Assembly (NCBI RefSeq): GCF_900089605.1
Contig: NZ_LT594324.1
Location: 3,596,001 to 3,660,000, forward strand
Direction: 5' to 3'
DNA: 64,000 bases
DNA from: Micromonospora narathiwatensis
Lineage (GTDB): Bacteria > Actinomycetota > Actinomycetes > Mycobacteriales > Micromonosporaceae
Shown piece after piece: positions 8,316 to 18,946 of the stretch. A model generated the notes under the pieces. That model worked only from the letters and a program-made list of their open reading frames with translations. It did not search any database and was not told where the DNA came from. A program made the translations under genes and the position numbers. The stretch's first letter is position 1, and every line of letters starts with the position of its first letter.

Positions 8316-9629
8316 TCACAGGTGCTGCCGTCGCCACCGGCTCTGCTCCTCCTCGATGGCGACCTGCTCGTCCAGCGCGAGCTGCCTGATCCGCCGCCGC
8401 CGGCCGTCCTCCCGCATCGTCTCCACGGCGGTGCCCGCGACGCAGAGCACCGCCAGCACCACCACCGCCAACAGCTCCGGCAGCCGGGCCGCCCCCGGCG
8501 CGACCAGGACGATCGCCGCCACCGCCCCCAGCAGCGGCCAGCGCACGCTGCGCAGCACCAGCAGCGCGCAGGCCGCGAGACTGAGCAGGAAGAGGCCGAC
8601 ACCGCCGTAGAGGACGGTGATCCAGAAGGCGCCGAGCGCTTCCCCCCAGGCCGGTGTCCCGGGTGCCGCCGCCTCGGCGAGCATGTCCTTGACCCCGAGC
8701 GCGAAGAAGATGATCCCGGCGATCATCGGCATGTGCAGGTAGGTGTACGCGTTGCGGGCCAGCCGGGCCCGGGCGCCCGGCTCCCGGGTGCGGTGCAGCG
8801 TCTGCTCCGCGCCGAGGGAGAAGGTGTCGAAGTACGCCCACCAGAGCGCGGCGGCGATCGCGACACCGAGCACGGCGGCGGTGATCACCGGGCCGGTCAG
8901 TGGCAGGGCGCTGATGGACTTCGCACCGAGACCGAGCGCGATGATCGACTCGCCGAGCGCGATCAGGATCATCAGGGCGTGGCGTTCCGCCCAGTGCCCG
9001 GCGGAGATCACCGCCCAGTACGAGCTGCCCAGCGCGACCCCCGCCCCGTACTCCACCAGCACCGCCGCCGTCCAGAGGCCGAGCTGGAGCACCACCGCCA
9101 CGGTACGGTCGCCGAGCCGCGGCGGCACCTGCCCGGCGGTGAGCAGCAGCACCGTGGCGATCACCGGCAGCGCGGCGAGCAGCAGCCAGCGCCGGAACGC
9201 GGCCGGGTCGGTCCGGGCCACCCAGCCGAAGATCGCCAGCTGCGCGGCCCGGACCAGGAAGTAGCAGACGGCGAAGACGATCGGCCCGTTCAGCCCGCCG
9301 GGCTGGTCGACGAACGCCCCCGGGATGCTCAGCACCAGCAGGAAGGCGGAGGCCACGGTGACGAAGCCGACCAGCGGCAGCACGCCCTGGTCGGCGCGGA
9401 CCATGTTGCCGAGTCCGGCGAACCCGGTCCAGCACCACCAGAGCAGCGCCAGCACCAGCAGCGCCCGGAACAGGTTGCCCCAGGAGGGATGCTCCACGGT
9501 CAGGCTGGTGACGTTGAGGAACGCGAAAACGAAGACCAGGTCGTAGAAGAGTTCCAACCGGGTCGTCCGGGACCCCGGCGCGCCCGGCCGGACCGCACTC
9601 GCCCACCGGCTGCCGCCACCATTCCCCAC
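8316..9629 (-). CDS. low-temperature-requirement A (LtrA) family membrane protein
   Basis: Integral membrane protein of the LtrA family, with the defining N-terminal motif TTRLELFYDLVFVFAF followed by about ten hydrophobic segments and a charged C-terminal tail rich in Arg/Glu. From the GTG at 9629 it is 437 aa. That start is preferred because GGGAGA stands about nine bases upstream and the longer frame (to 9719) would overlap the previous gene with poor-quality sequence. The family is named after a Listeria cold-growth gene; its molecular function is unresolved. It lies 62 bp downstream of the MocR-type regulator and could be co-transcribed with it. Confidence 0.82.
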   Translation of the reverse strand: MGNGGGSRWASAVRPGAPGSRTTRLELFYDLVFVFAFLNVTSLTVEHPSWGNLFRALLVLALLWWCWTGFAGLGNMVRADQGVLPLVGFVTVASAFLLVLSIPGAFVDQPGGLNGPIVFAVCYFLVRAAQLAIFGWVARTDPAAFRRWLLLAALPVIATVLLLTAGQVPPRLGDRTVAVVLQLGLWTAAVLVEYGAGVALGSSYWAVISAGHWAERHALMILIALGESIIALGLGAKSISALPLTGPVITAAVLGVAIAAALWWAYFDTFSLGAEQTLHRTREPGARARLARNAYTYLHMPMIAGIIFFALGVKDMLAEAAAPGTPAWGEALGAFWITVLYGGVGLFLLSLAACALLVLRSVRWPLLGAVAAIVLVAPGAARLPELLAVVVLAVLCVAGTAVETMREDGRRRRIRQLALDEQVAIEEEQSRWRRQHL

Positions 9630-9691
9630 CTGCGCAGTCTCCCAGCCGGCCCGGCCCGGCGAGCGCGATCCGGGCAGCTCGGCGTAGCCGG

Positions 9692-11149
9692 TCAGGCGAT
9701 GACGGACGGCTCCCGCCACTGCGAGCGGCCGGCCCGGTCCAGGTCGTAGCGGACCGCGGCGAGCCGGCCGACCGCCTCCACCAGGTCGGCGGCGGGCAAC
9801 GTGAAGGGCAGCCGCAGGAACCGTTCGAGGGTGCCGTCCAGGCCGAACCGGGGTCCGGGCGCCAGGCGTACGCCGACCTCCTCGGCCGCCCGGGCCAGGG
9901 CGCTGGAGATCGGACCGTCCAGCTCGGCCCAGAGCGTGACCCCGCCGCGCGGCACCGCGAACCGCCAGTCGGGCAACCGCTCGGCCAACGCCCCGACCAA
10001 CGCGTCCCGCTGGGCGACGAGCTGGTTCCGCCGCGCGGTCACGATGCTCGTCGCCTCGGCCAGCAGGTGCACCGCGACGAGTTGGTCGAGCACCGGACTG
10101 GCCATGTCGACGCCGACCCGCGCGGCGGCCAGCCGCTGCACCTGCGGGGCGGACGCCCGGACCCAGCCGATCCGCAGCCCACCCCAGTACGGCTTGCTCA
10201 TCCCGCCGATGCTGATCACCCGCGAGTGCCGGTCGAACAGGGCGACCGGCGGCGGCAGCGGGGCCCCGTCCAACGGCAGGTCCACGAAGGACTCGTCGAT
10301 GACCAGGTCAGTCCCGGCGGCGTGCGCGACGCCGACGAGCCGCTCGCGCAGCTCGGCCGCCATCAGGTGGCCGGTCGGGTTCTGGAACTCGGGAATCAGG
10401 TACGCCAGCTTCGGCCGGGTCTGCCGGATGCTGCCCAGCAGCAGGTCGGCGTCCCAGCCGGCGCCGTCGGTGGCCAGGCCGTGGGTGGTGATCCGGGCGC
10501 GGCGGGCGGAGAGCGCGGCGAGGGCGTTGGGATAGGTCGGGGACTCCACCAGCACCGCGCCGCCGGGCGACAGGGCAAGCCGCAGCACGAGGTCCAGCGC
10601 ATGCTGGGTGCCGCTGGTGACCATGATCTGCTCGGGGCTGGTCGGCAGCCCCCGCCCGGTGTACGCGTGGGCCACCGCCTCGCGCAGCTCGATGATGCCG
10701 GTCGGGTGGTACCCGGCCCCACCGAGGTAGCGCGGCAGATCCTCGGTGGCGGCCCGGGCGGCGGCCACGAGCTGCGGCGGCGCGGCGAGCGCGGCCACCC
10801 CGAGGTCGATCATGTCCCGGTCGTCGAGCGGGGTCCAGAGCCCGGTGCTGGCGACCCGGTGGGTGCCGGGCAGCATGGTCCAGCTCCCGGCGCCCCGGCG
10901 GCTGGCCAGGTGGCCGCTGTCCCGCAGCTCCCGGTACGCGGCGGTGACCGTGGTCCGGCTGATCCGCAGCGCCTCCGCCAGCTCCCGCTCGGCCGGCAGG
11001 CGTACCCCGAGGGCGAGCCGGCCGTCGGCGAGCAGGCCGCGCACGGCGGCGGCGAGCGCGGCGTAGTCGGGGCTGCGCCGCCGGCCGGGCAACGCGTGCC
11101 ACTGACCGAGCAGCCGAGCCAATTGGATGCCACGCACCTGAGTAGTCAT
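9692..11149 (-). CDS. MocR/GntR-type regulator with aminotransferase domain (YczR-like)
   Basis: A 485-aa MocR protein. An N-terminal GntR winged helix (about residues 20-90: DYAALAAAVRGLLADGRLALG, then LRISRTTVTAAYRELRDSGHL) is fused to a fold-type I aminotransferase domain with the PLP lysine in SIGGMSKPYWGGLRIG. The ATG at 11149 has the Shine-Dalgarno GGAGGGG. It diverges from a yczE-type membrane protein; in Firmicutes a MocR member called YczR controls the neighbouring yczE, so the same partnership is likely here. The effector is presumably PLP or an amino-acid aldimine. Other MocR roles (PdxR, GabR) fit less well because no vitamin B6 or GABA genes are adjacent. Confidence 0.87.
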   Translation of the reverse strand: MTTQVRGIQLARLLGQWHALPGRRRSPDYAALAAAVRGLLADGRLALGVRLPAERELAEALRISRTTVTAAYRELRDSGHLASRRGAGSWTMLPGTHRVASTGLWTPLDDRDMIDLGVAALAAPPQLVAAARAATEDLPRYLGGAGYHPTGIIELREAVAHAYTGRGLPTSPEQIMVTSGTQHALDLVLRLALSPGGAVLVESPTYPNALAALSARRARITTHGLATDGAGWDADLLLGSIRQTRPKLAYLIPEFQNPTGHLMAAELRERLVGVAHAAGTDLVIDESFVDLPLDGAPLPPPVALFDRHSRVISIGGMSKPYWGGLRIGWVRASAPQVQRLAAARVGVDMASPVLDQLVAVHLLAEATSIVTARRNQLVAQRDALVGALAERLPDWRFAVPRGGVTLWAELDGPISSALARAAEEVGVRLAPGPRFGLDGTLERFLRLPFTLPAADLVEAVGRLAAVRYDLDRAGRSQWREPSVIA

Positions 11150-11164
11150 GGCCACCCCTCCGCA

Positions 11165-11190
11165 ATTGGCTCTATCATCGGCAGGATTGG
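11165..11190. promoter_or_regulatory. ATTGG direct repeats in the divergent mocR/yczE promoter
   Basis: Two ATTGG copies start at 11165 and 11186. They are 21 bp apart, two helical turns, so they lie on the same DNA face between the two divergent starts. A further ATTGG is at 11217 inside yczE, and CCAATTGG occurs at about 11119-11126 inside the regulator gene. Direct repeats of this spacing are typical MocR operators. This is the expected place for autoregulation and control of yczE. Confidence 0.5.
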
Positions 11191-11194
11191 ACCC

Positions 11195-11200
11195 TAGAGT
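11195..11200 (+). promoter_or_regulatory. -10 element, leaderless promoter of yczE-like gene
   Basis: TAGAGT lies seven bases before the ATG at 11208, and no Shine-Dalgarno intervenes. The second ATTGG operator half ends four bases upstream, so a bound MocR protein would contact or block RNA polymerase. Confidence 0.55.
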
Positions 11201-11207
11201 GGCACGC

Positions 11208-11882
11208 ATGGCTGCGATTGGCAATCTCCGGTACCGGCCGACCCGCCGGCTGACCCAGCTCTACGTCGGGCTCACCCTCTACGGCGTCAGCATGGCGTTG
11301 ATGATCCGGTCCGGCCTCGGCCTCGACCCGTGGGACGTGTTCCACCAGGGCCTCGCCCGGCAGACCGGGCTCTCGTTCGGCACGGTCACCATCGCGGTCG
11401 GCGCCATCGTGCTGCTGCTCTGGATCCCGCTGCGACAACGCCCCGGCCTCGGCACGGTCAGCAACGTCGTGGTGATCGGCCTCGTGGTGGACGCCACCCT
11501 GGCCCTGCTGCCACCCGTCGGCGGGCTGCCGGCGCGAATCGGCACGCTGGCCGTCGGGATCATCGCCAACGGCGCGGCCACCGGGCTCTACCTGGGCGCG
11601 GCGCTCGGCCCCGGCCCGCGCGACGGTCTGATGACCGGGTACGTGGCCCGCCGCCCCGGCCGGTCGATCCGGCTGGTCCGGACCGTCATCGAGGTCACGG
11701 TGCTGGCGCTCGGCTGGCTGCTCGGTGGCAAGGTCGGCATCGGCACCGTCGCGTACGCGCTCGCCATCGGGCCGCTCGCCCAGCTGTTCATCCCGCTCTT
11801 CGCGCTGCCGGCGCAGCCGGTCGGGTCCACCGTGGAGCCGACGATCGGCCGCGCGCCCGGGCCGGCCGGCGAGGCGGCGTGA
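11208..11882 (+). CDS. YczE/YyaS/YitT-family integral membrane protein
   Basis: A 224-aa protein of the YczE (DUF161-like) family with five to six predicted transmembrane segments. The N-terminal segment contains LTLYGVSMALMIRSGLGLDPWDVFHQGLA, in which GLGLDPWDVFHQG is the family hallmark, and PGPRDGLM recurs mid-protein. Transport activity is presumed but unproven for the family. ATG 11208 is chosen over an upstream in-frame ATG (11148) because the latter lies in the regulator's ribosome-binding region. The gene is monocistronic and divergent from the MocR regulator that probably controls it. Confidence 0.84.
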   Translation: MAAIGNLRYRPTRRLTQLYVGLTLYGVSMALMIRSGLGLDPWDVFHQGLARQTGLSFGTVTIAVGAIVLLLWIPLRQRPGLGTVSNVVVIGLVVDATLALLPPVGGLPARIGTLAVGIIANGAATGLYLGAALGPGPRDGLMTGYVARRPGRSIRLVRTVIEVTVLALGWLLGGKVGIGTVAYALAIGPLAQLFIPLFALPAQPVGSTVEPTIGRAPGPAGEAA

Positions 11883-12022
11883 CCCCCGTTCGGCTACGTA
11901 CCGTAGCCCCGGCGGTGCCGACGGCCAGGAAATGGGACGGCCGGCACGTCGATGAGCTGCGCTGACACGGTTCGACGAAACCGGGTGTTTCCTCCGCCGT
12001 CGACGCCGGGCAGAATTCCCAC

Positions 12023-12484
12023 ATGGGGGAGAACGGATGGCGTAGGACCGACGCCTGGATCTTCGTCGCACTGGTGATCGCGAGCGGTGCCGGCCGGCAC
12101 CGCCGGTCGGCCGCCACGCGCCGGCCGGAGGGCGTCCGCCTCGCCGACGTCCTCTCCACCGCCGACCACCTCAACCGGTCCATTCCCGAACGGCACGAGG
12201 TGGAGGGCGCGGTCCGCCGGCTGGCCGGCGCCGGTCTGGTCAGCGTCTCCGACGGCTGGTTCCGGATCACACCGGACGGTGAACGGCTGTGGCGCACCCG
12301 GCCGAGCGCCGGGGTGGGGACCACTGTGGACACCGTCCAGGGCGTGCTGACCCGCCGGCACGCGCCGGGCCAGTCCGACTGGCACCTCGACGCGGACGAC
12401 CACGCCGCCGCGGTCCAGGAGTACGCGGTCCGCTCGATCCCGATGCCGCGCCGCTCCCCCGAGGGCCACTCCGGCCGGGCCTGA
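12023..12484 (+). CDS. hypothetical protein with winged-helix-like fold
   Basis: A 153-aa soluble protein. The first 95 residues look like a winged helix: WIFVALVIASG, then LADVLSTADHLNRSIP, HEVEGAVRRLAGAGLVSVSDGWFRITPDGERLW. The strand pair after the recognition-like helix is typical of the wing. Similar small proteins occur widely in actinobacteria without assigned function. The C-terminal 50 residues are polar and end PRRSPEGHSGRA. CAGAAT lies six bases before the ATG, which may be another leaderless promoter. It is convergent with hisF, and the 115 bp between them holds no clear terminator. DNA binding is inferred only. Confidence 0.6.
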   Translation: MGENGWRRTDAWIFVALVIASGAGRHRRSAATRRPEGVRLADVLSTADHLNRSIPERHEVEGAVRRLAGAGLVSVSDGWFRITPDGERLWRTRPSAGVGTTVDTVQGVLTRRHAPGQSDWHLDADDHAAAVQEYAVRSIPMPRRSPEGHSGRA

Positions 12485-12599
12485 CCTCGGGCTGGCACCA
12501 CCAGATCGGCGGTCCCGCGGTGTCCGGGCCGGCACGACACCACCACGTCGCCGATCCGATCACGGCGGGACCGGGGCCGGGGTCGCCCGACGGAACGGG

Positions 12600-13367
12600 T
12601 CAGCGCACCGGGTGGCCCGCGCCGCGCAGCGCGTCCTTGACCTCGCCGACGGTCAGCTCGCCGAAGTGGAAGACGCTCGCCGCGAGCACCGCGTCGGCGC
12701 CCGCGCCGATCGCCGGCGGGAAGTGCGCCACCGCGCCGGCACCACCACTGGAGATCACCGGCACCTCGACGACCTCCCGGACCGCCTGGATCAGCGGAAG
12801 GTCGAAGCCCGCCTTGGTGCCGTCGGCGTCCATCGAGTTGAGCAGGATCTCCCCCGCGCCCAGCTCGGCGCCGCGCCGGGCCCACTCGACCGCGTCGATG
12901 CCGGTGCCCCGGCGACCGCCGTGGGTGGTCACCTCGAAACCGCTCGGCGTGGTGCCGCCCGGCGCCCGGCGTACGTCGAGGGAGAGCACCAGCACCTGCC
13001 GGCCGAACCGGTCGGCGATCTCGGCGATCAACTCCGGCCGGGCGATCGCGGCGGTGTTCACCCCGACCTTGTCCGCGCCCGCCCGCAGCAGGGTGTCGAC
13101 GTCGGCGACCGCCCGTACGCCACCGCCGACGGTGAGCGGGATGAAGACCGACTCGGCGGTGCGCCGGACCACGTCGAGCATGGTCCCCCGATCGCTGGAC
13201 GAGGCGGTGACGTCGAGGAAGGTCAGCTCGTCCGCGCCGGCCCGGTCGTACGCCGCGGCCAGCTCCACCGGGTCACCGGCGTCGCGCAGGTCGAGGAAGT
13301 TGACCCCCTTGACCACCCGCCCGGCGTCCACGTCCAGACACGGGATCACCCGTACCGCCACCGTCAT
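12600..13367 (-). CDS. hisF: imidazole glycerol phosphate synthase cyclase subunit HisF
   Basis: A 255-aa (beta/alpha)8 cyclase. With ammonia delivered from HisH, it converts PRFAR into imidazole glycerol phosphate and AICAR. The first catalytic Asp is D12 in [19 protein letters not shown], and the second lies in LVLSLDVRR near 131. The phosphate-binding VTVGGGVR and ISSGGAG loops are intact. The HisF terminus is normal. It is separated from ridA by 91 bp and has its own probable leaderless promoter (TAGGCT at 13379-13374), so it need not depend on the upstream his genes. Confidence 0.97.
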   Translation of the reverse strand: MTVAVRVIPCLDVDAGRVVKGVNFLDLRDAGDPVELAAAYDRAGADELTFLDVTASSSDRGTMLDVVRRTAESVFIPLTVGGGVRAVADVDTLLRAGADKVGVNTAAIARPELIAEIADRFGRQVLVLSLDVRRAPGGTTPSGFEVTTHGGRRGTGIDAVEWARRGAELGAGEILLNSMDADGTKAGFDLPLIQAVREVVEVPVISSGGAGAVAHFPPAIGAGADAVLAASVFHFGELTVGEVKDALRGAGHPVR

Positions 13368-13373
13368 GCCGCG

Positions 13374-13379
13374 AGCCTA
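13374..13379 (-). promoter_or_regulatory. -10 element, leaderless promoter of hisF
   Basis: On the minus strand TAGGCT is followed by six bases and then the hisF ATG (13367). This suggests that hisF is transcribed separately from the rest of the histidine run. Confidence 0.55.
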
Positions 13380-13458
13380 TCCAACCCGTCCCGCCCGGCG
13401 GCCGGCCCGAGCGGGCCGACCGCCCGGAACGAGTCCCGCGTCACAGGCGGCTGGCGGA

Positions 13459-13851
13459 TCAGCGGCCGGGGAGGTACGCCTCCAACTCGACCTCCACCAG
13501 GTGATCCGGGTCGATCAGCCCGGCCACGACCACCATCGTCGCCACCGGGCGGACCGCCCCGAACACGGCGTGGTGCGCCCGGCCCACCTCGTCGGCGTGG
13601 CTCCGGTCGGTCACGTACATCCGGGTTCGGACCACGTCGGCCGGCCCCGCGCCCACGTCGGCCAGCGCGGCCAGGCCGATCCGCAACGCCTCGGCGGTCT
13701 GCGCCGCCGCGTCCCCGACGTGCACCACCCGCCCGTCGACCGTGGCGGTGCAGCCGGCGGTGATCGCCAGGCGCCCGGCCCGGACCACCCGCGAGTAGCC
13801 GTACGCGGCCTCCCAAGGGCCGCCCGAGCCGAGCCGGGTGACGGCCGTCAC
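13459..13851 (-). CDS. RidA/YjgF-family protein
   Basis: A 130-aa RidA-like trimeric protein, with [22 protein letters not shown] near the start and [11 protein letters not shown] followed by [22 protein letters not shown] at the end. RidA proteins hydrolyse reactive enamine/imine intermediates produced by PLP enzymes; the catalytic Arg of the archetype corresponds to R in VRTRMYV. Its GTG overlaps the priA stop by 4 bp, so it is translated with the histidine genes. A RidA gene between hisA and hisF is a known actinobacterial arrangement. Whether it serves histidine synthesis specifically is inferred. Confidence 0.88.
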   Translation of the reverse strand: MTAVTRLGSGGPWEAAYGYSRVVRAGRLAITAGCTATVDGRVVHVGDAAAQTAEALRIGLAALADVGAGPADVVRTRMYVTDRSHADEVGRAHHAVFGAVRPVATMVVVAGLIDPDHLVEVELEAYLPGR

Positions 13852-14576
13852 CCGGCGGCCCGCAGCGTGGCGAGGGCCTCGGCCACGGTGAACGCCCCGG
13901 CGTAGAGCGCCTTGCCGGCGATCACGCCCTCCACGCCCACCGGCTCCAGGGTGGCCAGGGCGCGCAGGTCGTCCAACGTGGAGACGCCCCCGGAGGCGAT
14001 CACCGGGGCGTCGGTGCGGGCGCAGACCTCGCGCAGCAGGTCCAGGTTCGGCCCGCGCATGGTGCCGTCCTTGGTGATGTCGGTGACCACGTACCGGGCG
14101 GCACCGGCCTTGTCCAGCCGCTCCAGCACCTCGTACAGGTCACCGCCCTCGCGGGTCCAGCCCCGGGCGGCGAGGGTACGGCCGCGCACGTCCAGCCCGA
14201 TCGCCACCCGGTCGCCGTACTCGCCGCAGATCCGGTCGCACCACTGCGGGTCCTCCAGCGCGGCGGTGCCGATGTTGACCCGGGCCGCCCCGGTCGCGAG
14301 GGCGGCCCGCAGCGACGCGTCGTCCCGGATCCCGCCGGAGAGCTCCACCTTGACGTCCAGCTTCCCCACCACCTCGGCGAGCAGCTCGGCGTTGGCGCCC
14401 CGGCCGAAGGCGGCGTCCAGGTCGACCAGGTGGATCCACTCCGCGCCGTCGGCCTGCCAGGCGAGGGCCGCCTCCAGCGGGTCGCCGTACGCGGTCTCGC
14501 TGCCGGCGGCGCCCTGCACGAGCCGGACGGCCTGACCGTCGGCGACGTCCACGGCGGGCAACAGGGTGAGGCTCAA
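13848..14576 (-). CDS. priA: phosphoribosyl isomerase A (HisA/TrpF bifunctional)
   Basis: A 242-aa (beta/alpha)8 isomerase. In actinobacteria this protein isomerises both ProFAR (histidine) and phosphoribosyl anthranilate (tryptophan). The general base is D10 in [18 protein letters not shown] and the general acid is the Asp in [14 protein letters not shown] near 170. [10 protein letters not shown] and [10 protein letters not shown] are the two phosphate-binding repeats. The start is a TTG with GAGGAG six bases upstream, a rare initiation codon that may keep expression low. It is coupled downstream to ridA by a GTGA overlap. Dual specificity is inferred from phylogeny; I see no trpF here to compare. 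Confidence 0.95.
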   Translation of the reverse strand: MSLTLLPAVDVADGQAVRLVQGAAGSETAYGDPLEAALAWQADGAEWIHLVDLDAAFGRGANAELLAEVVGKLDVKVELSGGIRDDASLRAALATGAARVNIGTAALEDPQWCDRICGEYGDRVAIGLDVRGRTLAARGWTREGGDLYEVLERLDKAGAARYVVTDITKDGTMRGPNLDLLREVCARTDAPVIASGGVSTLDDLRALATLEPVGVEGVIAGKALYAGAFTVAEALATLRAAG

Positions 14577-14591
14577 GCTCTTCTCCTCGTC

Positions 14592-14915
14592 TCAGGTACG
14601 GCGGTCCAGGGCGATCACCACGATCGCCGGCAGGACCAGCAGCAACAACACGACCAGCGCCAGCCGCAGCGCCAGGTCGTCGACAAAACTCCAGATGCCG
14701 GCCAGCGCCAGCCCGGTGAGCAGCACGATCGCGGCGCGCTCGCCCCGGGTGTGCCGGGCCAGCCGGCCGGTACGGCCGCGCCGCAGCGTCGGGGTCAGCC
14801 GGCGTACCACGGCCCGCCGCCACTCCCGGCGGGCCACCCGCCGCCGGCGGACGGCGCGTTCGGCCGCCAGCTGGGCCTCACGGGCCTCCCGGCGGCGGGC
14901 CCGCTCCTTGCTCAC
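14592..14915 (-). CDS. small basic membrane protein in the histidine run
   Basis: A 107-aa hypothetical. The N-terminal 60 residues are extremely arginine-rich (MSKERARRREAREAQLAAER and onward) and likely cytoplasmic, perhaps helical. Two hydrophobic segments follow, RAAIVLLTGLALAGIWSFV and LALRLALVVLLLLVLPAIVV, with a short acidic turn between. It lies between hisH and priA, 15 bp ahead of priA, in the same direction. I do not recognise a function. Its position inside a biosynthetic operon is conserved-looking but does not by itself imply a role in histidine synthesis. Confidence 0.65.
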   Translation of the reverse strand: MSKERARRREAREAQLAAERAVRRRRVARREWRRAVVRRLTPTLRRGRTGRLARHTRGERAAIVLLTGLALAGIWSFVDDLALRLALVVLLLLVLPAIVVIALDRRT

Positions 14916-14988
14916 CGAGCCACCACGCCCGCGCCGAGCGCGGTCCCGCCGGTCACCGTGCCTCCCGACCGGGTGGCTCTCCCGGCGC

Positions 14989-15612
14989 TCACAGCGTCGC
15001 CAACCAGTTGCGCAGCAGGATCGCGCCGGTGTCGGCCGACTTCTCCGGGTGGAACTGGGTCGCCGACAGCGGACCCCGCTCCACGGCGGCGACGAACTCG
15101 GTCCCGTGCGTCGTGGTGGTCACCGCCGCCCCGGCCGCGGCCAGCCCGGTCGGGTCGGTCACCCCGTAGGAGTGGACGAAGTAGAACCGGGCGTCGGCCG
15201 GCAGCCCGGCGAGGAGCACCGAGCCCCGCGGCGGGTGGACCGTGTTCCAGCCCATGTGCGGCAACCGCTCGGCGGGCAGCCGGGTCACCCCGCCGGGCAG
15301 CAGCCCGAGCCCCTTGGTGACCACGCCGTGCTCGTCGCCGTGCTCGAAGAGCACCTGCATCCCCACGCAGATGCCGAGCACCGGACGGCCGGCGCCCACC
15401 CGCTCGGCGATGACCGGGCCGGCGCCCAGCGCCTCGATCCCGGCCATGCAGGCCGCGAACGCGCCGACGCCCGGCACCACCAGGCCCTCCGCCTCGGCGG
15501 CGGCGGTCAGGTCGTCGGTCACGGTGACGTCCGCGCCGGCCCGCTCCAGCGCGCGCTCGGCCGAGCGCAGGTTCCCCGAGCCGTAGTCGAGCACCACGAT
15601 CCGCTTGCCCAT
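14989..15612 (-). CDS. hisH: imidazole glycerol phosphate synthase glutaminase subunit HisH
   Basis: A 207-aa class I glutamine amidotransferase that supplies ammonia to HisF. The nucleophile is C82 in PVLGICVGMQVLFEHG, and the His/Glu pair sits in TQFHPEKSADTG. The N-terminus VVLDYGSGNLRSAERAL is standard. ATG 15612 follows GGGGAGG and overlaps the stop of the preceding 56-aa gene by one base; the open frame extends further upstream but that part is out-of-frame hisB sequence. Its partner hisF is about 1.6 kb downstream. Confidence 0.96.
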   Translation of the reverse strand: MGKRIVVLDYGSGNLRSAERALERAGADVTVTDDLTAAAEAEGLVVPGVGAFAACMAGIEALGAGPVIAERVGAGRPVLGICVGMQVLFEHGDEHGVVTKGLGLLPGGVTRLPAERLPHMGWNTVHPPRGSVLLAGLPADARFYFVHSYGVTDPTGLAAAGAAVTTTTHGTEFVAAVERGPLSATQFHPEKSADTGAILLRNWLATL

Positions 15613-15782
15613 CACGCCTCCCCGGGTAGCAGCCAGAGCAGCCCACCGGCGGTGGCCAGCGCGGCGAGCAGCCCGGTGATCACCACAGCAGCGCGCGACG
15701 CCCCCTGGCGGTAGAGCGACCACGTCCCGCCGACCAGCACCCCGGCCAGGATCAGCAGCAGCGTCGGCAGTACCGCCTTCAT
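15612..15782 (-). CDS. 56-aa two-helix membrane protein between hisB and hisH
   Basis: Short gene running from ATG 15782 to TGA 15614-15612. The product begins MKAVLPTLLLILAGVLVGG and has a second hydrophobic stretch AAVVITGLLAALATAGGLLW, joined by a basic turn (SLYRQGASR); it ends LLPGEA. Its ATG shares one base with the hisB stop, and its own stop shares one base with the hisH ATG. That double TGATG coupling is strong evidence for real translation. GGGGAGG near its 3' end also serves as the hisH Shine-Dalgarno. Function unknown; a membrane peptide inside a soluble biosynthetic operon is curious. Confidence 0.7.
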   Translation of the reverse strand: MKAVLPTLLLILAGVLVGGTWSLYRQGASRAAVVITGLLAALATAGGLLWLLPGEA

Positions 15783-16393
15783 CACAACGCACCCTTCGTG
15801 CTGGGAATCGCGCCCCGCGCCCGCGGGTCGATCGCGGTGGCCTCGCGCAGCGCCCGGGACACCGCCTTGAACTGGGCCTCGACGACGTGGTGGGCGTCCG
15901 GGTGGCCACCGGGACGGGCCGCCCGCAGCACGTCGACGTGCAGGGTGATCCGGGCGGCCTGGCCGAACGACTCCCAGATGTGCCGGGTCATGCTGGTCGG
16001 ATAGACCGGCCCGATGTACGGCGCGAGCGCCGGCTCGTCGTGCACCACGTACGGCCGCCCGGAGAGGTCGACCGCGGCCCGGACCAGGACCTCGTCCATC
16101 GGGACGGTGGCCGAGCCGTACCGCCGGATGCCGGCCTTGTCGCCCAGCGCCTGGTCGAACGCGGCGCCCAGGGCGAGCGCGGTGTCCTCCATGGTGTGGT
16201 GGGCGTCGATCTCCAGGTCACCGACGGTGTGCACGGTGAGGTCGAAGCCGCCGTGCCGGGCGATCTGGTTGAGCATGTGGTCGTAGAAGCCGACGCCGGT
16301 CTCGATGTCGGCCTTGCCGGTGCCGTCCAGGTCGATCTCGACGAGGACCTTGGTCTCCTTGGTGACCCGCTCGATCCGGGCGGTGCGACTCAT
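15782..16393 (-). CDS. hisB: imidazoleglycerol-phosphate dehydratase HisB
   Basis: A 203-aa monofunctional dehydratase, lacking the phosphatase domain fused in enterics. Metal-binding histidine clusters are visible: GVGFYDHMLNQIARHGGFDL, then DAHHTMEDTALALG, HIWESFGQ and DAHHVVEAQFKAVSRAL. These bind the two Mn ions. The start MSRTARIERVTKETKV (ATG 16393, AAAGGCAGG upstream) is the one shared by homologues; an in-frame GTG at 16450 would overlap the hisC stop but adds unrelated residues. It is co-transcribed with hisC upstream and coupled to the 56-aa gene downstream. Confidence 0.96.
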   Translation of the reverse strand: MSRTARIERVTKETKVLVEIDLDGTGKADIETGVGFYDHMLNQIARHGGFDLTVHTVGDLEIDAHHTMEDTALALGAAFDQALGDKAGIRRYGSATVPMDEVLVRAAVDLSGRPYVVHDEPALAPYIGPVYPTSMTRHIWESFGQAARITLHVDVLRAARPGGHPDAHHVVEAQFKAVSRALREATAIDPRARGAIPSTKGAL

Positions 16394-16446
16394 TGCCTGC
16401 CTTTCGATCGCGGCTGCGGGCCTCGTCCGCCGCACTCCACGCGCGC

Positions 16447-18852
<2,406 letters not shown>

Positions 18853-18933
18853 GGCGGGCCGGCGCCGGGCCGACCGGCGCCGCCCGCACGGCGGGACGGT
18901 GAGCCGGGACACGCCGCCCCGGCGCGGTCGGGC

Positions 18934-18939
18934 TACGCT
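18934..18939 (+). promoter_or_regulatory. -10 element, leaderless promoter of the Lon-N-domain gene
   Basis: TACGCT is followed by seven bases and the GTG at 18947. It forms a back-to-back pair of leaderless promoters with hisD. Confidence 0.55.
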
Positions 18940-18946
18940 CAACCGC

